A DNA stretch of 64,000 nucleotides from the NCBI GenBank assembly GCA_036365515.1, contig CM070873.1, forward strand, positions 221,893,376-221,957,375, in the 5' to 3' direction. The translations under genes were made by a program, and so were the position numbers. How positions within the stretch are numbered: position 1 is the first letter of the stretch; every line of letters begins with the position of its first letter. Shown piece after piece: positions 10,866 to 21,600 of this stretch. The stretch is from Torymus aiolomorphi. Taxonomy: Eukaryota > Arthropoda > Insecta > Hymenoptera > Torymidae. The notes under the pieces are model-generated. The model did no database searches, was not told where the DNA came from, and saw only the letters and a program-made list of their open reading frames with translations.

Positions 10866-11078
10866 CGGTCATGCGCAGTTCGTCACCTACCAATCTTTCC
10901 TCACTCATCTATGAATCTTTTACGTTACCACGCATGTGCATACGATCATCTATAGATCTTTCTTCTTTAATCTAAAATGAATAACTATACCGTGCAGGTG
11001 CACTGCCATCTATCAATCTTTAAACTGTCGCGCATGCGCACCTATATACCGACAGTGGATAAAAGGCTGCGCGTCAGT
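10866..11078 (+). promoter_or_regulatory. polymerase promoter with repeated boxes, TATA and initiator
   Basis: Three near-identical boxes CATCTATNNATCTTT lie at 10906-10920, 10947-10961 and 11007-11021, with a weaker CTACCAATCTTT at 10887. They alternate with CGCATGTGCA (10931) and CGCATGCGCA (11031), both palindromic or nearly so, and CATGCGCA (10870). A TATATA at 11043 lies 33 bases before a TCAGT initiator at 11074-11078. This looks like a modular promoter; factor identities are unknown. Confidence 0.55.
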
Positions 11079-11837
11079 CCCATGAGGCTTAGTCTCCTTA
11101 CCAAACGTAAGTATTTCATATAATTACTTTTGATTTTCAGCTTATTAATATACAATCCTTACAGCTTATTGATCTATAGTTTAACTTATAATGATTCAGT
11201 TTTTCTCTTCATTATATTAATGTAACTTAAAGTTTTCGATTATAATAACTTCGTCTTTTCAACGTATTAACATATATAATTTTCAATTCTCTAATACTTT
11301 ATCATTTATAGTTCTATAAAATTAAATTTTTTTTTTAATGCTTTGCTATTAGTTTATAATACTTGAACATTTTTTAGATACATCTCATTATTTCAAGTTG
11401 ACAAGTGCTACTGAGCTTTGAGAGTATTTTTTCGTTACCGTCTGAAAATAGCTTGAAAGATTTTCATCTAATATACCGATAGTTGCTGCAGAAGTCTATC
11501 TTTTCACTAGTTAAGTTCAAAACGAATTGGTAAGTTAATATAAATTAATTTAAACCTTTTTTTTTCTCAAGTTCATTATTCTTTTTCCACTTAAATTTTT
11601 TCAATATTTCACAAATATTCCTTTTCAATTAAGTGTTTATTTTATTTAAAATTTTTTATTTAAATGTATAATACTAGAACTTAGCAAACTATAATTAACT
11701 TTGATTATACAAAATCATTGATTATTTTAATTTCTCTTCACCTTTTCTTTTTTTATCAATAATTATTTAAAATGATAACATAATTTTTTAATTTTCAGAA
11801 TACACTTACGAAAAAAAAGTCTTTTTTAATTTGAAAA
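11079..11837 (+). other. putative spliced 5' leader of the polymerase gene
   Basis: Donor-like GTAAGT sites occur at 11107 and 11530, and an acceptor ATTTTCAG ends at 11798, 39 bases before the ATG at 11838. This is consistent with one or two leader introns. No ORF is seen in the stretch. Confidence 0.45.
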
Positions 11838-14800
11838 ATGGATGAAGTTAAAGATCTTTGTCAGGAACATGTGAAAATTTTTGAAGAGGTGGAAAATATT
11901 TTAATATATAAATCTATGGATTCCGAAGTTATTGAACAATGGGTAGAACAATGTGTTTTATCATTAGATAGTCTTCGGGAATTATTGAGAAAAAGAACGC
12001 TGACAACAGCTCAAAAACAATCTATTTTATACGCCATAGCAAGGATTGAGAGTATCAAAGCAAAGCTTGATGCTATAGGAAAAACTGGTTATGGAATAGT
12101 ACCAGATTTAAAAACGGATGAAATCGAGCATCGAGTTCGTTGGATTGATATTGAAAGTGCTTTTAATAAAAGGGTGAGAACTAGTATAATTGCAAATCTT
12201 GTACATATAGATATATCAACCTTTTTAAAGGACGCCTCAGTATTGTTCTGCCAACAAGTGAAGAAAATTTTGAAAGATATTCGATGTGCCATGAAAATTA
12301 ACACTGTACTATCTTGTTCATTCAAGAAACTTTCTTCTGATGTAAATGAAGATTCACAGGAAAGTATTGAAACGAAACATTTCAATACGCCAAACGCTGA
12401 AGTGGTTTTAGGTACATCTTTAAGTGAATGGTTTGATAATCATGTTTTAAATAAACTTTTGGCTGAGGTAGAAGAATTTCAAGAAAAGATTCTGGATGGA
12501 CTTTAAATTCTATTATTAATATTCAAATTAATATGAATAAGTTCAATCCATTGCGCAGTGGTAATTCATATTTACCTTTACCACCATTTTTAGATAAAAA
12601 AAATGCCTGCATTAATATTCAAAACAAAGATAATCAATGCTTTAAATGGGCAATATTATCTGCTTTGTATCCAGTAAACCGTAAAAATCATCCTAACAGG
12701 GTTAGCAATTATCTTCAGTATGAAAATAATTTAAATATGACAGGTATAGAATTCCCTGTTACGATAAAAAAAATTTTCAAGTTTGAAAAACAAAACCCTT
12801 TAATATCGGTTAATGTCTTCGGATTGCATGAGAAAAATGTGATTCCCTTTTATTTGACACATGAAAAAAAGAAAATCATGTAAATCTTCTTTTATTAGAA
12901 AAAACAATTAAGGGACAGCTGAAATCACATTACATATATATAAAAAATTTATCACGTCTAGTAGGAGGAAGTTTATCACATAGAAAAAGCAGCGATATAT
13001 ATGTGATAGATGTTTAAATTTTTTCTTTAATGAAAATAATTTAAAAGAGCATGAAAGAATATGTAAGAATATTAATAATTGCAAGGTGAAACTTCCTATA
13101 AAAGGTAAAGATATCATCTATTTTAAAAATTTTAATTATAAAGAAAGATTACCATTCACAATATATGCAGATTGTGAATGTCTGTTAAAGCCTGTACTAG
13201 AAAACCAGGAAGATGAAGGTTTGGCTAATACTTTATCGTTTCAAAAACATGAAATGTTTAGTATAGGATATTATTTGAAGTGCAGTTTTGATGACTCTTT
13301 ATCTGAATATAGATTTTATCGTGGGGTTAAACCAGCTATGTGGTTTGCTAGTGAATTGAAGGTAATACATGACCGTATTACTAATTTATATACAAACCCA
13401 CGATTTATGCCAATTTTAACACCGATAGAAATGATTAATTATTTCAATTCAAAAATTTGTCACATTTGTAACAAATTATTAGAAAACAGTGATAAGGTAA
13501 GAGATCATTGTCATCTCTCAGGAAAATATCGCGGTCCTGCTCATGCTAACTGTAATTTGAATTATCAAGATTCAAGAACGATTCCTGTGATATTTCATAA
13601 CTTAAGTGGTTATGATGCTCACTTTATAATTAATGATATATCGAATTATATGAAAGGTGATGTTGATTTACTTCCATTGACTAAGGAGAAGTATATTTCT
13701 TTTACAAAACATGTTGAGAAAAGTGATATTAAATTTCGCTTTGTAGATTCATTTAGATTTATGCCATCTTCTTTAGAAAAATTAGCTTCATATTTAAGTG
13801 AATATAAAATTGTTTCAAAGGAGTTTTCATCTTTAGAAAAAGAAAAAATCAGTCTTTTAACGAAGAAAGGCGTTCTGCCTTACGAGTACCTGGATTCGTG
13901 GGAAAAGTTGGATGAAACTGAGTTACCTGAAAAAACAAAATTTTTCAGTGTGCTAAATGGTTCAACCATATCTGATGAAGATTATGAACATGCACAAAAA
14001 GTATGGAATACCTTTAGTATTCATACCCTTGGAGAATATTCAGATCTTTATATGAAGACAGATGTTTTATTATTAGCTGATGTTTTTGAAAATTTTCGTG
14101 ATCAAAGTATAAACGTATATGGTTTAGATCCAGCTCATTATTATACTACTCCAGGATTTGCATGGGATGCAATGCTAAAGTATACTGGCATACAATTAAA
14201 ATTATTAACTGATATAGATATGATTTTATTCATAGAAAGAGGTATAAGAGGTGGATTAAGTCAGTGCTCTCATCGCTACGCAGCTGCAAATCATAAATAT
14301 ATGACTGAAAATTATGATAAAAATAAAGAAAATACATATCTAATATATTTAGATGCTAATAATTTATATGGTTGGGCAATGACTCAATGTCTCCCTTATG
14401 ATTCCTTTGAGTGGATAGACGACTGTGAAAATTTAGATTTTTTCATAGATGATGATGCACCTTACGGGTACATTTTAGAAGTAGATTTAGAATATCCTTC
14501 AGAAATACATGACATTCATAACGACTTACCTTTTTGTCCTGAGCAAGCAAAACCACCGGGATCAAAACAGGAAAAACTTTTGGCTACACTTTCGTATAAA
14601 AAAAATTATGTTATACACTATCGATCACTTAAACAAGCTGTCAAAAATGGACTTCAGCTTGTTAAAATTCATAAAGTATTGAAATTTAAACAATCTCCAT
14701 GGCTTAAGTCTTACATCAATTTAAATAGTAATATGAGGGCGTTAGCAAGAACTGATTTTGAAAAAACTTTTTCAAATTGATGAATAATGCTGTATATGGT

Positions 14801-15564
14801 AAAACTATGGAGAATGTAAGAAAACGTGTTGATGTCAAGCTATCAACTAAATGGGCTGGAAGGTATGGCGTAGAAGCACAAATATCAAGTCCCCTTTTTC
14901 ATAGTATTAGTATTTTTGATGAAAATTTAGTAGCTATCCAGCTTAAAAAAGTTGAAGTTTTGTTAGATAAACCAATTTACGTTGGACTTTCAGTTTTAGA
15001 CATTTCTAAAACTCTGATTTATGATTTTCATTATAGTTATATGAAAAAAATGTATAAAGAAAATTGTAAGCTTCTTTATACAGACACAGACAGCTTGATT
15101 TATGCTGTTGAATGTGATGATTTTTATGCTGATATGAAAAAAAATCTCTCAAAGTTTGATACTTCAGACTATCCCAGTGAAAACATCTTTAATATGCCTC
15201 ATGCAAATAAAAAAATTGTTGGTCTTATGAAAGATGAGTGTAATGGTCAGATTCTTACAGAATTCGTTGGCTTAAGAAGTAAAATGTACAGTACTCGCGT
15301 TTATGGTCAAGATCATATGAAAAAAATAAAAGGTATTAAGGTTTCAGTTGTTAAAAAACTATAAAGTTTGATGATTTTGTAGATTGTTTACAAAATTTAT
15401 CTATTAAAAAACGACAACAGTATTCCATAAGATCCCGACTCCATAATGTAGAAACTATAAAGCAGTTAAAGATTGCCTTAAGTCCATATGATGATAAAAG
15501 ATATGTTCAAGACAATAATATAGATACTTTAGCATGGGGTCATTATAAAATAAATAATAAGTGA
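11838..15564 (+). pseudogene. polB: Polinton protein-primed type-B DNA polymerase, frameshifted
   Basis: The N-terminal part (11838-12506) is a helical region conserved in arthropod PolB elements (HRVRWIDIESAF, STFLKDASVLF). Next comes NKFNPLRSGNSYLPLP with CFKWAILSALYP (12533 on). Exonuclease motifs: YADCECL (13168), NLSGYDAHFI (13601) and YMKTDVLLLADVF (14048). An HNH/endonuclease-VII-like zinc motif CHIC...DHCHLSGKYRGPAHANC lies near 13455-13555. Polymerase motif A is YLDANNLYGWAM (14347), motif B lies in LMNNAVYGK (14777) and motif C is YTDTDSLIY (15077). Breaks: a stop at 12504-12506, and frame changes near 12870, 13010, 14773 and 15355, several at A or T runs. The last segment ends TLAWGHYKI plus NNK before TGA at 15562. 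The role would be replication of the element; this copy cannot make one continuous product as read. Confidence 0.9.
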
Positions 15565-15647
15565 GTATATTTTTTGTATAATAGTAATTTATATATTAAT
15601 TTATAGTAAATATTCTACATATGTAATATAGAAATTTATTATTTTAG
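15561..15647 (+). other. predicted 87-nt intron joining polymerase end to PPP1R15-like exon
   Basis: The segment begins GTGAGTATATTTT and ends TTTATTATTTTAG. Removing it keeps one open frame from the last polymerase segment into the PPP1R15-like ORF and bypasses the TGA at 15562. Size and borders are typical of insect introns. Transcript evidence is lacking. Confidence 0.55.
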
Positions 15648-15861
15648 GTGTCCAATGCGTGTTAAAAAGAATGTACATTTTGATGAAAAGCTAACTGTTC
15701 ATGTAATGCATGCGTGGAGGTTTGCATATCATAAGGCTCGGTGTGGAGAATGGGAACAAATTGCTCGTGACAGAGAACGTTTTAGGAGAAGAATTGATAA
15801 AGTTAATGAAATTTTGCATCCAATTCTTGTAAAAAAATGTAAGGAAATAGGTATTAAATAA
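15648..15861 (+). CDS. PPP1R15/GADD34-like domain ORF inside the Polinton
   Basis: From the ATG at 15655 the 68-residue product holds KKNVHFDE (RVxF-type PP1-docking motif, residues 4-11), LTVHVMHAWRFAYHKARCGE and WEQIARDRERFRRRI (33-47). This matches, in order, the conserved C-terminal domain of PPP1R15 proteins: the PP1-binding V-x-F and the W-E-x-x-A-R-D-R-x-R-F block that contacts eIF2alpha. In the known family (cellular GADD34 and CReP, herpesvirus ICP34.5, ASFV DP71L) this domain directs PP1 to dephosphorylate eIF2alpha and so restores translation. The ORF is open and has an acceptor at 15647. It may be a separate small gene, a spliced last exon of the polymerase, or a captured host exon. 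It lies well inside the element, between the polymerase and the integrase. Confidence 0.8.
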
Positions 15862-15897
15862 AAACAATTAGTTCATCTTATTTACAATTTTATTTAT

Positions 15898-16530
15898 TCA
15901 TAAATCACTTTTTTTTATCCAACTATTATGAGACTTATCAAAACCTAACCATTTTACATAAATTTTATCGCCATGTTTTTTATAATTTTTTCTACTAAGT
16001 AAATATCAGGATATTTAGTCTTCATAAGTTCTTCTTCATAGAATCCGCCAGCGATTGGTTTATCTTGATAATCTTTCAAATGATATGTAAATGGTGATGT
16101 AGGTAATACTTTATTTATTGTAAAAATTTCTGTAGACCAGTTTGGTGTATATCCTTTCTCGAAAACAGTTTTATTTTTACTTATTCGAACTTTATCACCA
16201 AGTTTAAATTTTGCACGCCTACAAGGACGTTTAGAGGTTTTCTGATGAATGCATAAACGATTATAAACTTTATTAACTGTTGTAGAATTAACATCTGCGG
16301 GCTTCATACCAATCGTTCGGTGCTTAGTATTATTATACTGTAAAGTTAGGTCTTGCAAAATATCTATCCATTTATAACTGCCTTGTAAACTAAAGTTTTT
16401 CCACATTTTGTTTTTTAATGTACGATTAAAACGTTCACAAATTGAGGCTTTGAGTTTGCTATAGGATGAATATAGATTTATATTATATTTTAGCATTAAA
16501 CTTTCAAATTCTTTATTATAAAATTCTAAT
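15898..16530 (-). pseudogene. Polinton RVE integrase, 5'-truncated and frameshifted
   Basis: The minus-strand frame starts abruptly at EFYNKEFESLMLKYNINLY, then KASICERFNRTLKNKMW (containing the last acidic residue of the DDE triad), YNNTKHRTIGMKPADVN, FKLGDKVRISKNK (SH3-like C domain) and YPDIYLVEKI (start of a chromodomain). After a frame change near 15957 the chromodomain continues as VKWLGFDKSHNSWIK to a stop at 15898. The zinc-binding head and the first two catalytic Asp residues are missing: the sequence turns into arm minisatellite at about 16527-16531, a few codons past where the second Asp should be. Transposition by its own integrase is not possible from this copy. Confidence 0.85.
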
Positions 16531-17690
16531 TTTTTACATAGCACGTATCACGAATTTATAAGTTATTCATTTTTCTAAGACATTCTCAGCTATTGAACTT
16601 TAACTTTTCAGTCTCTCTGTAGGGACTTTAATTTTTTCATAACACGTATCATGAATTTATAAGTTACTTTAAAATTTCTTACTTTAATGAATTCATATTT
16701 TTTTCTAAGATATTCTCAGCTGTTGAACTTTAACTTTTCAGTCTCTTTGTAGGGACTTTAATTTTTTTCATAACACGTATCATGAATTTATAAGTTACTT
16801 TAAAATTTCTTACTTTAATGAATTCATATTTTTTTCTAAGATATTCTCAGCTGTTGAACTTTAACTTTTCAGTCTCTTCTTAGGGACTTTAATTTTTTGC
16901 ATAGCACGTATCGTGAATTTATAAATTATTAATTTTTTCTAAGACATTCTCAGCTATTAAACTTTAACTTTTCAGTCTCTTTGTAGGGACTTTAATTTTT
17001 TCACAGCACGTATCATGAATTTATAAGTTACTTTAAAATTTCTTACTTTAATGAATTCATATTTTTTTCTAAGATATTCTCAGCTGTTGAACTTTAACTT
17101 TTCAGTCTCTTTGTAGGGACTTTAATTTTTTCATAACACGTATCATGAATTTATAAGTTACTTTAAAATTTCTTACTTTAATGAATTCATATTTTTTCTA
17201 AGATATTCTCAGCTGTTGAACTTTAACTTTTCAGTCTCTTCTTAGGAACTTTAATTTTTTACATAGCACGTATCGTGAATTTATAAATTATTAATTTTTT
17301 CTAAGACATTCTCAGCTATTAAACTTTAACTTTTCAGTCTCTTTGTAGGGACTTTAATTTTTTTCATAACACGTATCATGAATTTATAAGTTACTTTAAA
17401 ATTTCTTACTTTAATGAATTCATATTTTTTTCTAAGATATTCTCAGCTGTTGAACTTTAACTTTTCAGTCTCTTCTTAGGGACTTTAATTTTTTACATAG
17501 CACGTATCATGAATTTATAATTTATTTTCACATCTCTTACTTTAACTTTTTCACATATAATGAGTTCATATTTTTTTTTTCTAAGATTTTCTCAGCTATT
17601 GTACTTTAACTTTTCAATCTCTCCGTAGGGACTTTAATTTTTTACATTGCATGTATTATGAATTAATAAGTTATTATCACATCTTTCACT
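16530..17690. repeat. minisatellite of right arm (~9 units)
   Basis: Inverted counterpart of the left-arm array, with the conserved words TGAACTTTAACTTTTCAGTC and TAGGGACTTTAATTTTTT repeated about nine times. Unit number differs slightly from the left arm. Confidence 0.85.
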
Positions 17691-17778
17691 CTAACTTTTA
17701 ACACTATTATATTAACTCTACTTTTTTCTTGAATAATATTCAAATAATGTTATCTACATTTCCAGTATATAACTTATC

Positions 17779-18309
17779 ATGGAACTAATTGTAGATACAC
17801 AAGGTTTTAAAGATAACAACGGCAATTTTATATTTAAAGAAATTGCTTATATAGATCCTAATGCGTTAAATCCGGTGCCGTACGTTGCGACATTTCAACC
17901 ACCCTGTGATTGGAGTGATTTAGACCAGAATGTAAAAATTTTAAATAGATATTTACAATACAATCTGCACGGAATTCATTGGGAACACGGAGAGGTGCCG
18001 TATTCATACCTGTCAACGGCTTTCGACAAATTGAAAGAAAAAGCGCAGGGGTCGTTATTAACAATTTGGGTCAAAGGTGAACAGAAAAAACACTGGCTGC
18101 AACCCTATTTCGATAATATAAGAAACTTGGAGGATTTGGGTTGTCCATCTATAAGAACTCCTGGATTTATACGACCGCTAGCCTGCATTAATCATCGTCC
18201 CGAATGGAAACAGAATTGTTCAGTTGAAATAGTTTGCGCTTTATACCGCTGGGTGGAAGACTTGAGAGAGCAATATTCAACCCCTGAAAGTTCTGATACG
18301 TCAGAATAA
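17779..18309 (+). CDS. 176-aa conserved arthropod protein, right-arm copy
   Basis: Identical in protein sequence to the left-arm ORF at 8908-9438 (MELIVDTQGF...SSDTSE), including the HGIHWEHG and LEDLGCPS motifs. It is complete. The start is the first ATG after TATATAACTTATC. After the stop there is a GTAAGT donor at 18314, and an acceptor TTTTTTCAG ends at 18367, leading to the ATG of the next ORF at 18370. The pair could therefore share a transcript with an intercistronic intron of 54 nt. Function is not known; a DEDD-like nuclease origin is a guess. Confidence 0.65.
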   Translation: MELIVDTQGFKDNNGNFIFKEIAYIDPNALNPVPYVATFQPPCDWSDLDQNVKILNRYLQYNLHGIHWEHGEVPYSYLSTAFDKLKEKAQGSLLTIWVKGEQKKHWLQPYFDNIRNLEDLGCPSIRTPGFIRPLACINHRPEWKQNCSVEIVCALYRWVEDLREQYSTPESSDTSE

Positions 18310-18313
18310 ATAA

Positions 18314-18367
18314 GTAAGTAATTCTATAAAAAAAATATAAATAATAATTTATCATTTCTTTTTTCAG
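18314..18367 (+). other. predicted 54-nt intron between the two arm genes
   Basis: GTAAGTAATTC at the 5' side, a T-rich tract and CAG at the 3' side. Present in identical form between 8908 and 8846 in the left arm. Removal does not fuse the ORFs, because the upstream stop is retained. Confidence 0.4.
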
Positions 18368-18369
18368 TC

Positions 18370-18660
18370 ATGGACCTCATAAATGAAGCAGCGAGAAGTC
18401 CATCATACCTGCCCACAAAACGACTACGGGACTTGGAGCTAAATAAACAGTATAAGATAACCTCATTAAAAAAGGTATCCACTAAATACGGCTTAAAAAT
18501 TGTTCTTGAATTAGACAGTAGTTTTGACATTTTCCTTCCAAGTAAAGTTAATTCTTTATTACTGGAGAAGCCAGAGGCGCTTCTCAACATAGAGTCAGAA
18601 TTAGTTAATAGAGAAGTCTTCGTCAAATCTTTAGGTGGATGCCTTCTAGAATTTATATAA
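18370..18660 (+). CDS. 96-aa OB-fold-like small protein, right-arm copy
   Basis: Identical in protein sequence to the left-arm ORF at 8556-8846. It is complete, with the stop 30 bases before the TTAA site used by the nested transposon, so the insertion spared the gene but separated it from the arm tip. Possible single-strand nucleic-acid binding by analogy to OB folds; not demonstrated. Confidence 0.65.
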   Translation: MDLINEAARSPSYLPTKRLRDLELNKQYKITSLKKVSTKYGLKIVLELDSSFDIFLPSKVNSLLLEKPEALLNIESELVNREVFVKSLGGCLLEFI

Positions 18661-18690
18661 TTATAAGTTTTTAGATAATTTTCTCTTTAA

Positions 18691-21600
18691 GGCCGAATCC
18701 ATCTCAAATCAGACAGCCCGCGTATGCCTATTTCACCTATCATGTTGAAATAAAAATATTTATGTTCTACTCGAAAAAATATTTTACACGTGTTTTTTTA
18801 TTTTTTTGTTTCATCAAAATTTCATGCGTTCAGCGATACCGAAAAATTCCGAGAAAATTCTTTCATTGAGAAAAAAAATTTTCAATGTGATTTTCAGACT
18901 GCTATTGTTTCAGCAGTTTTTCAAGCTTTTAAACGTGTAACACATAATTTCACTCAGTTTTGAGCCCTCTTTAACGGCCTTAATGTCATTTTCAAAAAAA
19001 AATAAAAAATCCACGAGCTATGCACTTTTTACTGAAAAATTCATTTTTTAGAGAAGTGCCTTTTTTTCGAAAACCCCATGTTTTTTTTGCACAATTTTTG
19101 TTGTCGTGATAGAGGACGGTAATGCCTAGCTAGACGTATTTGTGAGATTCGGTACTTTTTCCCTGGGATAGCGATCACTAATGAGATAACACACAAACAA
19201 ATTTTTCACGCTTAACGCTTATATATAGTCAATGATATTAGAGTCAATGTAAAGGTATTTATCTTTGTGCGTATGTAATATACATGTACGTGCGCCTACT
19301 TATAGGAGTATATGTACTAGTACATTTGTCCGCTAGATGGATATGGTTTGACTTAACATTTACAAAGAAAAGTTCGGTTTCTGCTATATATCACACATCT
19401 CGTCTTATTTAAAACCATCATCTTTTGGAAAATTATTACATATTTACACCTTATCAACTCAACTACGATGTCTCAATATTACTCAACAGAGAGAATCAAA
19501 TGTGCAGACTTTTTAGACAAACACAAACAAATTATTTACAAATCTAGTTCCGTACGTTTAAAACAACTTGAGAATCTTGCTCATCCATTGAAGCACCTCT
19601 ATCCTCATTTACCTTTGACACCTTCTACATATCTGTGTCAAGATTGTTACAATCGTGCTTTAGAATTGGTGCGTAGTACTGACAATGAATTTATAACGGA
19701 TAATGAAGTTACCGATAACGTAGTTGATAGAGATGAAGATTTTTTACCAAGTACTCCAGAACGCATTGAAGAATTTAATAATGAAATAAGTACATCTTTC
19801 TTAGGTTCTGTATCGCCTCTTAAAAGAAAAAATCTTATACATGAAAAATCAATTGAAAATTACGTAACAAAGAAGAAAAAAATACTTTCAACATTGTCTA
19901 ATACCCTTGATGTGAAGTTGAACAATGTTTATGACGTTTCTATAACAGCAAATGAATCAACTGTATGCCATTGTACAGAATGGATACAAAATCTTGGTCT
20001 AGCCTTGCAAAAGTGTTCTACGGTATCAGAAAAAATAAAAATTCTGACTTTGCTACCTTCATCCTTTACAAAACATGAAATTTTATCTTTATTTCCAGAA
20101 ATAACAATGTATATGATCAACAAATCGAGAAATCTTGTTAAAGAAAAAGGAATTTATTCAGAACCAGATGCATATTCAGGCCATCCGATTGACGAAAACA
20201 TGGAAAAAATTGTTATGGAATATTATTTCAATGATGATTTTAATTGTTCAAGACAAAGTCCTAATAAATGTGACGTTGTTACAATTAAAGTTAACAATAA
20301 AAAAGAGAAAAAAGTTAAGCGTTTTCTTACTCGAAGTTTAAAAGAGACGTATAAAGTATTTAAAAATGATTATCCAGAATTGAGAATTGGAAAATCGAAA
20401 TTTTATAGTTTGCGACCAAAGTATGTCTTACTTAGCCCCATCAAAGAAGTTTGTCTCTGTATCTATTGCGTAAATTATGATTTATTTCTTACGAGCTTAA
20501 TTAATTTTAGAGGGAGTAACGTCACAGAGTTGGATGAAAGTCGGTCACAAATAATAAATGCAACAATGTGTTCTGAGCCATCTGATTTATGTTATTTACA
20601 AGAATGTAAACTATGTCCAGGGATTAAGGGAATTACGTTTCATGTTTTAAAACTGCAAGATGTAGAAGGCACAGAAGAAATTACATATGCTTTGTGGGAT
20701 AATGGAAACCTGATTAAAAAGACACTATCAATTTCTGCTTTTAAAGATGAACTTTCGGTTTGGACCATGAGGGTTAGTACTCACATGTATGTAAAAAATA
20801 TACAACGCAAAGCTATAAAAACAGAAAGAGAAAGTGCTAAAAAAGACTCACATCATTTAGTTCTTCAAATAGACTTCGCTGAAAACTGGGCTGTGATTCA
20901 TAATAAAGCTGTTCAAGGAAATCATTGGGTTAATGATCAAATTTCTATTTTCACAGCAGTCTCTTATCAAGGGGATTCGACACAAAGTTTCGCAGTTATA
21001 AGTGATGACCGAAAACATGATTCAGCGTATGCTTTGCTAGCAGTACAAAAAATTATAAAATTCTTGAAAGAAAATTGTTGTGATTCAATTAAAAAATTAC
21101 CATCGTATCAGACGGCGCTGCGAGTTACTTTAAAAATCGCTTTCAATTAGATGAACTAAAACGAGCACCGTGTGATATAAAATGGTTGTTCTCTGCTACT
21201 GGGCACGGCAAAGGAGCTGTAGATGGTGTGGGTGGACTTATAAAGCATTATGCTACTTCGCATAATCTTCGAGAGCCCCTTGAAGAAGCTATTCAAAACG
21301 CAAATGATTTTGCAATACATGTTCAAAAATATACTGATGCTATTAAAATAATACATTTACAAGATGCTGAAATAGAACAATTCAGAAAAGAAAAAAATAT
21401 TGATTGGCTTACAACTCCAAAGTATCCTGGAATTCAAAAAACTCATATATGGGTTAAAAAACATGTGACGATAAAATACATTGTTTGACAGCAAAGACCG
21501 CTGATCGTCCGCTTACTGAATTAAGAACAATGAAGCAGAAAAACAAAGGTAGTAAAATAGGTATACAAATGAAAAAAAGGTATAAAAATAAAAAATCAAA

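Noticed and set aside
18324..18626. 100-codon minus-strand ORF opposite the OB-like gene (also 8590-8916)
   Set aside because: Antisense shadow of the 96-aa ORF; no protein-like features of its own.
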